Positions 52,260 to 59,317 of a stretch of 64,000 nucleotides of DNA are shown here, piece after piece. The DNA is from Clostridiales bacterium (lineage in GTDB: Bacteria; Bacillota; Clostridia; Christensenellales; Borkfalkiaceae). The stretch is taken from assembly GCA_023667345.1 (NCBI GenBank), contig JAMPAF010000005.1:21211-85210 (forward strand), in the 5' to 3' direction. Under the pieces are notes generated by a model. It was not told where the DNA came from, did no database searches, and saw nothing but the letters and a program-made list of their open reading frames with translations. Numbering within the stretch: the stretch's first letter is position 1; each line of letters starts with the position of its first letter. The translations under genes were made by a program, and so were the position numbers.

Positions 52260-53379
52260 AATGTTTTACCTCTTTTAAATATCTTTGTCTTATCTCGTCT
52301 ATACAAACGAACGTATCATTCCTCTTAACTTCCCAATAATCCCAACCATTTAATCTTGTACTCGTACCGCCGATAACTTTTGCAATGCCGCTATGAATAT
52401 CAGTTGTATCCCCGTTACTTGTTATACCTTTTCCGTTTTTAGTCAAGATTAAATAACATTTTTCCTTATAGTAGAGCCTCTCCCCTGCTGTAAAATACCC
52501 CGCATCAATCATTTCCTCAAACGTAACGCGCGGAGGACGTTGGTCATACAAAGCACATTCAATATTACCGATTAAAACCTGCGTATTATCAACTCTATTC
52601 TGTCCGTACTCGCAATATTTTGCATTATTGTCAATGCAAATATAATTACGCCCCATTCTCTTAGCCACAGCCGCAGTAGTCATTGTCCCACCAAAAGGGT
52701 CCAATATCAAATCACCTAATTTACTACTGATTGCTATTATGCGATATAACAGCTCTTCAGGTTTTTGAGTGGCGTGTAGCTTATTGCCAAATTCATCTTT
52801 AATACGCTCGTTGCCTTGGCAAACAGGCACCCGCCAAACAGATGTCAACTGCTTCCTTACACCCGCATAATAATCATTTAAATGAACTGTATCTCGGTTA
52901 AGTTCCTTTGCCGTTTTATAATTAAACGTGTACCGCGACTTTGAATTTTTAACAGCCCAAATCAATGTTTCGTGCGCATTATTTATGCGGGTACCTTTGA
53001 AATTAGGTGTAGGATTGGTTTTGCTCCAAATAACATCATTTATTATCCACATACCCGCTTCTTGCATAATTGCACCTATAGTATAAATGCACTGCATTCC
53101 GCCAATAACCCAAAAAGAACCGTTATCCTTTAAAATCCGAATACACTCCGACAGCCACGCGCGTGTAAAATTCTGATAATCCTCCAAAGTTTGAAACTGA
53201 TTATCCCACTCTTCATCACAGCCATTGTATTTTTTACCGTTGACCCTTGCAAGTTCCCCCTCAACACGCATCCAATAAGGAGGGTCGACAAAAATTAAGT
53301 CAACACATTTATCTGGAAATGTTTTTAATGTTTTGACAGTATCACTGTTTATAATCTTATTTAATTCCAACTTTTCCAT
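52252..53379 (-). CDS. Adenine-N6 DNA methyltransferase, HinfI/CcrM-like (beta class)
   Basis: Predicted to methylate adenine in GANTC and protect host DNA from the linked nuclease. The 375-residue protein has catalytic DPPYW at residues 32-36, a long match to the HinfI methylase pattern (SFWVIGGMQCIYTIG, NDVIWSKTNPTPNFKGTR, NAHETLIWAVK), then HATQKPEELLYRI and the SAM-binding DPFGGTMTTAAVAKRMGRNY. This order (IV, TRD, X, I) defines the beta class. The roughly 90-residue C-terminal extension (ending WDYWEVKRND...) is shared with M.HinfI and CcrM. It is the first gene of the pair, so the methylase is made before the nuclease. Confidence 0.92.
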   Translation of the reverse strand: MEKLELNKIINSDTVKTLKTFPDKCVDLIFVDPPYWMRVEGELARVNGKKYNGCDEEWDNQFQTLEDYQNFTRAWLSECIRILKDNGSFWVIGGMQCIYTIGAIMQEAGMWIINDVIWSKTNPTPNFKGTRINNAHETLIWAVKNSKSRYTFNYKTAKELNRDTVHLNDYYAGVRKQLTSVWRVPVCQGNERIKDEFGNKLHATQKPEELLYRIIAISSKLGDLILDPFGGTMTTAAVAKRMGRNYICIDNNAKYCEYGQNRVDNTQVLIGNIECALYDQRPPRVTFEEMIDAGYFTAGERLYYKEKCYLILTKNGKGITSNGDTTDIHSGIAKVIGGTSTRLNGWDYWEVKRNDTFVCIDEIRQRYLKEVKHYE

Positions 53380-53407
53380 CTCTTGAATTCACCCATATAT
53401 TAGATTA

Positions 53408-53436
53408 ATTATAGCACTTTACTACTAAAAAATCAA
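53408..53436 (-). promoter_or_regulatory. Promoter of the restriction-modification pair
   Basis: Read on the minus strand: TTGATT (53431-53436), 17 bp, TATAAT (53408-53413). The -35 box overlaps the stop codon of the MATE gene (53433-53435). Confidence 0.82.
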
Positions 53437-54833
53437 GCGACTATTTTTTCTTCTCTTTTATACGAATCCATACCCTTTAAAATTTTGCGGAAACGGAAGA
53501 AAAAGATTGTGCCGCATAAAATTGCCGCGGTGGCGTCGGCGGCGCACTCTGCCCAATACACACCGCCCACACCGAGTGCCAGCGGGAATAAAAACGCAAA
53601 CGGCACGAGCAAAATTATCTTTCTTAAAACCGCGATAAACAGGCTTATCTTCGCCTCGGTCACGGCGACGAAAGTCGTCTGGCACGCGCGTTGCACGCCG
53701 AAAATCAGCATACCCGCAACGAACACGGGCAGGTATTTATCGGTAATCGCCAACAGCTCGGGCTTGCTTGTGAACATTTTTCCGAAAAGGTGCGGCATGC
53801 TCATCATCAGTACCGCCGAAACCGAGCAATACGCCCAACAGACGACGAGGGTTATAAAGTACGCCTGTTTAAGCCGTTCTTTATTTTTTGCCCCGTAATT
53901 AAAGGATAGTATGGGGGTAACGCCCTGAGTGAACCCCGAAACGGGCACGGTAATGAGCATCATAACGCTCTGCAAAACGGCGAGCGCGGACAAGTGCAAA
54001 TCGCCTAAGCCCTCGCCCGCAAGGTCGCCGTAATATTTAAGTCTGCTGTTCAACACGAAGCCTATTACCGACTCGGTTGCCGACATTACGAACGGCGCAA
54101 GTCCCAGCCCGAAAATCGCGCCGACAGCCTTTATATCCGGTTTCATATATTTAAAGCTCAGCCGAAGCTGAGTATTTTTGAGCGAGAGCACGGCGACGAC
54201 GAAAGCACAGCTTGCCGCCTGACTTATTACGGTTGCGAGAGCCGCTCCCTTTATCCCTAAACCGAAGGTAAATATGAACAGCGGGTCGAGCCCGATATTT
54301 AAAACCGCGCCTATGCCTACGCCGAGCATTGCCATACCGCTCTTGCCCTGCGCCGTTAAAAAGGTGTTCAAGCCCACCGCGAGCTGAACGAAAAGCGTGC
54401 CGGTTAAATATATTGTGAGATAGTCGCTCGCATAGCCGTAAGTATTTTCGCTTGCGCCTATAAGGTGCAAAAGCGGTGACTTTGCAAAAAAAGCCGCAAG
54501 CCCCAAAACCACCGAAAACACGCACAGCATTACAAAGCCGTTGTTTAAAATGCGCTTTGCGCGGTCGGGATTGCCCTCGCCCAAAGCCTTAGCCGCAAGC
54601 GGTGCGCCACCGCCCGAAACAAACGACGAAAACGCGGCAATGAGCGTTAAGACGGGTGCGCACAGCCCGAGCCCCGCCAAAGCCGCGTCGCCGACCTTCG
54701 GCATATGCCCTATGTAAATGCGGTCTACAATATTGTATAAAAGGTTGACCACCTGCGCCAGCACGCACGGAATACCCATTTTAAGGCACAGTTTCCAAAT
54801 TTTCTGCGTGCCGAGTATATCACCGCTTGCCAT
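53433..54833 (-). CDS. MATE-family efflux transporter
   Basis: Multidrug/toxin exporter coupled to Na+ or H+. The 466-residue protein has about twelve membrane helices in two repeats; the N-terminal LAQVVNLLYNIVDRIYIGHM and the GGGAPLAAKALGEGNPDRA cytoplasmic loop are characteristic (DinF/NorM-like Firmicutes subgroup). AGAGGTG precedes the ATG. It is a single gene; a HinfI-like restriction-modification pair is packed directly behind it. The substrate is unknown. Confidence 0.93.
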   Translation of the reverse strand: MASGDILGTQKIWKLCLKMGIPCVLAQVVNLLYNIVDRIYIGHMPKVGDAALAGLGLCAPVLTLIAAFSSFVSGGGAPLAAKALGEGNPDRAKRILNNGFVMLCVFSVVLGLAAFFAKSPLLHLIGASENTYGYASDYLTIYLTGTLFVQLAVGLNTFLTAQGKSGMAMLGVGIGAVLNIGLDPLFIFTFGLGIKGAALATVISQAASCAFVVAVLSLKNTQLRLSFKYMKPDIKAVGAIFGLGLAPFVMSATESVIGFVLNSRLKYYGDLAGEGLGDLHLSALAVLQSVMMLITVPVSGFTQGVTPILSFNYGAKNKERLKQAYFITLVVCWAYCSVSAVLMMSMPHLFGKMFTSKPELLAITDKYLPVFVAGMLIFGVQRACQTTFVAVTEAKISLFIAVLRKIILLVPFAFLFPLALGVGGVYWAECAADATAAILCGTIFFFRFRKILKGMDSYKREEKIVA

Positions 54834-54898
54834 TTTTCACCTCTGTTTACTCTAACGCCTATATAATATCACCCCACATTGAATTAAGCAACAAAATC

Positions 54899-54960
54899 GC
54901 ATATCTCCTTCCCTTTTCAAGGGGACGAACAACGCGGTTCTAAAACAACACACTCTCCAT
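54899..54960. repeat. Partial CCTTCCC repeat fragment
   Basis: CCTTCCCTTTTCAAGGGGAC followed by GAACAACGCGGTTCTAAAAC resembles pieces at 13005-13040 and 9450-9470. Truncated copy, no gene. Confidence 0.5.
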
Positions 54961-54971
54961 AATACGCGAAA

Positions 54972-54993
54972 GGGGCGGACATGCGTCCGCCCC
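54972..54993 (-). terminator. Hairpin downstream of thrC
   Basis: The stem GGGGCGGAC / GTCCGCCCC has an ATGC loop and lies 17 bp past the thrC stop. The following T-run is short. Confidence 0.65.
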
Positions 54994-55009
54994 CTTTAAA
55001 CACAATTTA

Positions 55010-56491
55010 TTACTTTACAAACTTTAAAACTTCGTCGAACATTTTATCCTTCAAAACCGTAGTTTTGAAAATTACAGGCTTGTCGCGAAGGGTGGCAAGG
55101 CTTTTGGGCACCGCCATAGCCGTCGCCGCGTGCAGACGCTTTATGCCCTTGAAGCTGTCGCGCACGTCGTTGCCCGTAACCGCATACAGAACGTCTTGCG
55201 GGAACTTGTAGGGGTTCGCCGTGGAGACCACCACCATTTGCGTCGTATCCTTTTTGTTTTTGCGCGCCCAGTCGTTGGCAACCTTCATTGCGCAACCCGT
55301 GTGCGTATCCATAGTATAGCCCGTGTCGCAGAACAAGTCGTAAACCGTTTCGACAACCTCGTCCTCGTCGGCAAACCCGCCGTCAAAAGTTTCGGCAATC
55401 TTCGCGCGTTCCTCTTCCGTTATCTCGTAAACGCCGTCCTCTTTCAGCTTTTTCATTCGCTCCGCCGTAATTTTGCAGTCCCTGCCCGAGACCTCGAACA
55501 GCAGCCTTTCCAAATTGGACGAGACCAGAATATCCATCGAGGGCGACATGGTTTTATAGAATTCGCGGTGCACGTCGTACCTGCCCTTTGCCAGAAAGTC
55601 GCATAAAACATTGTTCATATTGGAAGCGCAGTGCAGCCTTCTTACGGGCAAGCCCATTCTCTTTGCGTAGTACGCCGCCAAAATATTGCCGAAATTGCCC
55701 GTGGGCACGCAGAAATCTATCTCCTGCCCCATCTCTATCTGACCGCCCGAAACGAGGTCTAAATACGCCGAGAAATAGTAGGCAATCTGCGGAGCCAATC
55801 TTCCGAAATTTATTGAGTTTGCGGAAGATAAAAGGGTGCCGTGCTCCTTTAAAGCCGCCGCGCATTCCGCCGAATTGAAAATGTTTTTAACCGCCGTCTG
55901 ACAGTCGTCGAAGTTGCCCTTAACGGCAACTACGTTTACGTTCTTCCCCTCCTGCGTGCACATTTGCAGCTTCTGCATAGACGATACGCCGTCGTCGGGA
56001 TAGAACACCATAATCTTAATTCCGTCCGCGTCCTTAAAGCCCTCTAAGGCGGCTTTGCCCGTGTCGCCCGACGTGGCTACGAGCACCAGAATCTGCTCTT
56101 TGACGCCGCATATATCGCACCCTTTCCTTAAAAGATAGGGCAAAACGGTGAGCGCCATGTCCTTGAAAGCACAGGTCGGTCCGTGGAAGAGCTCCAAAAC
56201 GTAAACGCCGTCCTTTATCTTTACGAGCGGCGCGGGGTCGTCCCCCTCGAACTTCGCATACGCCGCCTCGCACGCGGACAAGAGCTCCTCTTCGTCGTAG
56301 TCGTCAAGGTACTTATAAAGCACTTTTGCGGCGCGCTCGGGGTAGCTCATAGATATCATTTCGTCCAAATCTTCCGCAGAAACTTCGGGGAATTTTTCGG
56401 GCACGAACAGACCGCCGTTTTCCGACAAGCCCTTTACGATTGCCTGCGCCCCCGTAACCTTTTCGCCGCCCCTTGTGCTGATAAAATACAT
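55010..56491 (-). CDS. thrC: Threonine synthase ThrC
   Basis: PLP enzyme converting O-phosphohomoserine to threonine. The 493 residues are of the long (fungal/E. coli-like) class: N-terminal MYFISTRGGEKV, the PLP lysine in LFHGPTCAFKDMAL (Lys110), the phosphate-binding VATSGDTGKAALEGF, and VPTGNFGNILAAYYAKRMG. AGGAG lies 8 nt upstream of the ATG. A terminator-like hairpin ends only 22 bp before the start codon, inside any leader coming from upstream. Confidence 0.97.
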   Translation of the reverse strand: MYFISTRGGEKVTGAQAIVKGLSENGGLFVPEKFPEVSAEDLDEMISMSYPERAAKVLYKYLDDYDEEELLSACEAAYAKFEGDDPAPLVKIKDGVYVLELFHGPTCAFKDMALTVLPYLLRKGCDICGVKEQILVLVATSGDTGKAALEGFKDADGIKIMVFYPDDGVSSMQKLQMCTQEGKNVNVVAVKGNFDDCQTAVKNIFNSAECAAALKEHGTLLSSANSINFGRLAPQIAYYFSAYLDLVSGGQIEMGQEIDFCVPTGNFGNILAAYYAKRMGLPVRRLHCASNMNNVLCDFLAKGRYDVHREFYKTMSPSMDILVSSNLERLLFEVSGRDCKITAERMKKLKEDGVYEITEEERAKIAETFDGGFADEDEVVETVYDLFCDTGYTMDTHTGCAMKVANDWARKNKKDTTQMVVVSTANPYKFPQDVLYAVTGNDVRDSFKGIKRLHAATAMAVPKSLATLRDKPVIFKTTVLKDKMFDEVLKFVK

Positions 56492-56513
56492 TTTGGTTCT
56501 CCTGAAAAATTAA

Positions 56514-56537
56514 GCGCCGCTTAAAAATAAGCGGCGC
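56514..56537 (-). terminator. Terminator or attenuator just upstream of thrC
   Basis: The stem GCGCCGCTTA / TAAGCGGCGC has an A/T-only loop and is followed on the minus strand by TTAATTTTTC and then the thrC ribosome site. It ends the P-loop gene or attenuates read-through into thrC. Confidence 0.75.
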
Positions 56538-56559
56538 CGCAATAAAGTCAAATTTACGC

Positions 56560-56967
56560 TTAGCAATACTTGGCGATAAAATCGGGCAACTGCTCTTTAT
56601 CGCAACTGCACGTTATCGTTATTACAAGTCCGCTCTGGTTTGAAATTTTGTCGAGCATATAGAAAGTTGCGGCTAAGTCTTTGAGTTCCTTGCCCGCAAT
56701 TCTCGCAATGCCGTCTATGTAAACGTACTCTATGTCGTAATTACCCGCAATAACGCCCTTGACAAAGCCGCAGAGCGCGTCCTCGCCCGCAACGTTGTAT
56801 TCGGTAACGTTGATGAACCTTACGGCGCGGATAACGTCGTGTACGTAGCGGTCGGTATCGGTTACAAACACGCTTAAACCTTTTGCCGAAGCGGCGTTAG
56901 AGTTGGCAAGCTGAATAATCTGTTTGGTTTTGCCCGCACCCTTGGGACCGCAAATAATTTTTATCAT
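56560..56967 (-). CDS. Small P-loop ATPase-like protein
   Basis: A 135-residue protein with N-terminal Walker A GPKGAGKT (residues 7-14) and a likely Walker B strand in EYVYIDGIA. It is followed by a segment reading LDKISNQSGLVITITCSCD, which resembles the end of small thymidine-kinase-like or KaiC-like P-loop folds. It is shorter than any enzyme of these families, so it may be a minimal regulatory NTPase. It lies between the aminotransferase and thrC on the same strand. The function is unknown; a spore or cell-envelope role has not been shown. Confidence 0.7.
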   Translation of the reverse strand: MIKIICGPKGAGKTKQIIQLANSNAASAKGLSVFVTDTDRYVHDVIRAVRFINVTEYNVAGEDALCGFVKGVIAGNYDIEYVYIDGIARIAGKELKDLAATFYMLDKISNQSGLVITITCSCDKEQLPDFIAKYC

Positions 56968-57043
56968 TTAGAAATCCTCCTTGAAAAAGTTTATGAAAAC
57001 TTCCTTTTACAATATTCTATCATAAAAAGGGGGATTTTCAATA

Positions 57044-57080
57044 CCTTTTGCAAAATTTTCAACCAAAATTTTGCAAAAGG
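57044..57080 (-). terminator. AT-rich perfect hairpin after the aminotransferase gene
   Basis: A 16-bp perfect stem, CCTTTTGCAAAATTTT / AAAATTTTGCAAAAGG, with a 5-nt loop. It lies 30 bp past the aminotransferase stop. A TTGCAAAATTTT motif also occurs near 26138. Confidence 0.6.
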
Positions 57081-57109
57081 AAAAGCAATTAGCAATTAAG
57101 CTACAAAAT

Positions 57110-58312
57110 TTATTTTAACTGCGAGGCGAAATGCGCAATGCGTTTAAGCCCCTCTAACATTTCTTCCATCGAGAGGGCGTAAGAAAGCCTTATCGCGTCG
57201 TCGTCGCCGAAGCATATGCCGGGAGTTGCCGCAACCTTTTCGTGCGTTAAAAGCATATCGCAAAGGTGCAGACTGTCGTGAATTTTTTCGCCGTTATACG
57301 ACTTGCCGTACAGATTATAGCACAAGAGCATTACATAGAACGCGCCGTCGGGCTTTACGTAATCGAAGCCGAGCGGCTTCATTGTTTCCAGCACCTCCAA
57401 CATCTTCTCACGCCTTTCACCGAACGCTTTTACCATGTCGCTCATGGGCTTCTGGTCGCCGTCGAGCGCGGCGATTGCCGCATACTGCGTCATCGTGTTT
57501 ACGTTCGAGGTCGAGTGGCTCTGGAAGGACGCTATCGCCTTGGCAACGGGCAAAGGCGCGGCAAGATAGCCCAAACGCCAGCCCGTCATTGCGTACGACT
57601 TGGACACGCCGTTAATGACGATTGTGTTCTCCTTCATTTCGGGGGAGACGTTGGCAATCGAGAAGTGCGTTTCGCCGCCGTAGATAAGTTTTTCGTAAAT
57701 TTCGTCGGCAAGCACCGTTAAATTGTGCTTTAAGCAGACCTCGGCAATGTCGCGTATCTCGCTTTCGGTGTACACCGCGCCCGTGGGGTTGGACGGACTG
57801 TTGAAAATGAGCATTTTGGTCTTGGGCGTAATCATTGCCTCTATCTGCGCCGCCGTGACCTTGTAGCCGTGGCGGGGCGTTGCGTATATGTACACGGGCA
57901 CGCCGCCGCAGCTTTTGATAACCTCGGGGTACGTGAGCCAGTAGGGCTTGGGGATAAGAACTTCGTCGCCCTCTTCTACCGTTGCGAAAACCGCGTTGAA
58001 AATCGAGTGCTTCGCGCCGTTGGATACGATTATCTGCGCGGGCTCGTAGTCAAGCCCGTTTTCCTCTTTGAGTTTTTTGCAGATGCTCTTTTTGAGCGCG
58101 GGCAGACCCGCCGCCGCAACGTACTTTGTCTTGCCCTCGTCGAGCGCCTTTTTAGCCGCCGCGACAATGTGCGCGGGGGTGTCGAAGTCGGGCTCGCCGA
58201 CGCCGAAGGAAATCACCTTTTCGCCCGCGGCTTTAAGTTCGTTAGCCTTTGCGGAAATCGCAAGGGTCATCGAAGGGGAAATCTCGGATATTCTTTTAGA
58301 AAGTTTAATCAT
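57110..58312 (-). CDS. Class I PLP aminotransferase (aspartate aminotransferase type)
   Basis: Probable aspartate or broad-range aminotransferase of subgroup Ib. The 400-residue protein has an N-terminal ISPSMTLAISAKANELKA, substrate region GVGEPDFDTP, SNPTGAVY, the PLP lysine in NGVSKSYAMTGWRLGY, and a C-terminal Arg region near DDAIRLSYA. The ATG at 58312 is chosen because GGAG lies 9 nt upstream; an in-frame start at 58339 lacks one. Aspartate fits the nearby thrC and nadB, both of which use aspartate-derived carbon. Confidence 0.92.
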   Translation of the reverse strand: MIKLSKRISEISPSMTLAISAKANELKAAGEKVISFGVGEPDFDTPAHIVAAAKKALDEGKTKYVAAAGLPALKKSICKKLKEENGLDYEPAQIIVSNGAKHSIFNAVFATVEEGDEVLIPKPYWLTYPEVIKSCGGVPVYIYATPRHGYKVTAAQIEAMITPKTKMLIFNSPSNPTGAVYTESEIRDIAEVCLKHNLTVLADEIYEKLIYGGETHFSIANVSPEMKENTIVINGVSKSYAMTGWRLGYLAAPLPVAKAIASFQSHSTSNVNTMTQYAAIAALDGDQKPMSDMVKAFGERREKMLEVLETMKPLGFDYVKPDGAFYVMLLCYNLYGKSYNGEKIHDSLHLCDMLLTHEKVAATPGICFGDDDAIRLSYALSMEEMLEGLKRIAHFASQLK

Positions 58313-58494
58313 ATCAAATGCTCCGTAAGTTATTACCAAATTATTACAAATTTATTATACATGTAAAAGCGGCGTTTGGCAAGCGCACGACAAAATTTTT
58401 ATATTTATACATTTTCTGATAATATTTTACCGTTTTTTGCATATTTTTTCAGTTACCGTAAAGCGGGGCACGGAGTAGCGCGATGACGCACACA

Positions 58495-58690
58495 CCGTTC
58501 GCCGTCATTGCGAGGGCACTTGTGCCCGCGGCAATCCAGAATTACGCAGTCCGCGAAATATCGCTTCCTACTTTCCGCCGTATTACCACGAGGGGATTCT
58601 CTCGGTCAATCGAACCCTCTGCGAGGGCTTCTCATATCCCTACTTCGTGCCGCCTAACGGCGGGGCGAAATGACACGCTCCTATGTGTCG
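58495..58690. repeat. CATTGCG-family repeat with fragments
   Basis: CCGTCATTGCGAG, hairpin head GGGCAC-TT-GTGCCC, then CGGCAATCCAGAATTACGCA. Further stretches to 58690 hold short inverted repeats (CGCCTAACGGCG). No gene is seen between 58313 and 58811. Confidence 0.65.
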
Positions 58691-58746
58691 GCTATTATTG
58701 GAAGCACTAACCCCGCCCCTTCCATCAGCTAAAAGTTCTTAGTAGC

Positions 58747-58782
58747 GTAAAGCGGGGCAAGCCGAAGCTTGCCCCGCTTTAC
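58747..58782 (-). terminator. Terminator of the feo operon
   Basis: A 16-bp perfect stem, GTAAAGCGGGGCAAGC / GCTTGCCCCGCTTTAC, with a 4-nt loop lies 30 bp past the last feo gene. No long T-run follows. Confidence 0.75.
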
Positions 58783-58811
58783 ATTATGTGGAGTGTTTTG
58801 TGTAAGCAATA

Positions 58812-58994
58812 TTATTTTTTGTCCGCGTTCTGCTTTTTGCCGTCGCTTTTACAGTGGCAAGCGTGGGGGCAACCTTCGCAACCGCAGTCGCAACCGCCGC
58901 CCTTTCGCGTAACCTTTTTATATATAATCACGCCCACTGCGGCGACGAACGCCACGGCTATCAGACAGATTACAATTATATCGAAAGCCCCCAT
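58812..58994 (-). CDS. FeoB-associated Cys-rich membrane protein
   Basis: A 60-residue small protein with one N-terminal membrane helix (IIVICLIAVAFVAAVGVIIY), a basic KKVTRKGG stretch, and a Cys/Gly/His tail with five cysteines (CDCGCEGCPHACHC). This matches the FeoB-associated Cys-rich family, thought to aid Fe2+ passage through FeoB. The ATG at 58994 with GAGG upstream is preferred to a TTG at 59006. It is the last gene of the feo operon, separated from feoB by a composite repeat. Confidence 0.88.
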   Translation of the reverse strand: MGAFDIIVICLIAVAFVAAVGVIIYKKVTRKGGGCDCGCEGCPHACHCKSDGKKQNADKK

Positions 58995-59006
58995 ACTATG
59001 CCTCAA

Positions 59007-59317
59007 TTAATTAAGAATTAAGAATGTAGAATTAAGAATTATGCTAAGGAAAATTTATAAATAATTCCGTCCTTAAACTTGGCTTCCACCTTTTGTATAA
59101 GGGGGAAGCTGTCACCGAAGATTACTGAGGTGACTGATGAGGGATAAGGCAAATTTTGACCTTATTATAATGCGGTTGTATTGCACATCCCTCATCCGTC
59201 TTGACCTAAGCGGTCAAGCCACCTTCCCCCTTTATTAAGGTGGAAGGCAAGTTTGCGGAATAGTTATTTAAATAATTTGACCGCAATTCCTAATTCCGCA
59301 TTCCGCATTCCTAATTA
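59007..59317. repeat. 311-bp composite element within the feo operon
   Basis: The left array (59007-59042, GAATTAA/GAATGTA units) and right array (59283-59317: GCAATTC, CTAATTC, CGCATTC, CGCATTC, CTAATTA) bracket two core halves. Their heads are GTCACC...GGTGAC and CTTGACC-TAAGC-GGTCAAG. The right array ends exactly on the feoB stop (59315-59317), and the left array reaches to the ribosome site of the next gene. Confidence 0.85.
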
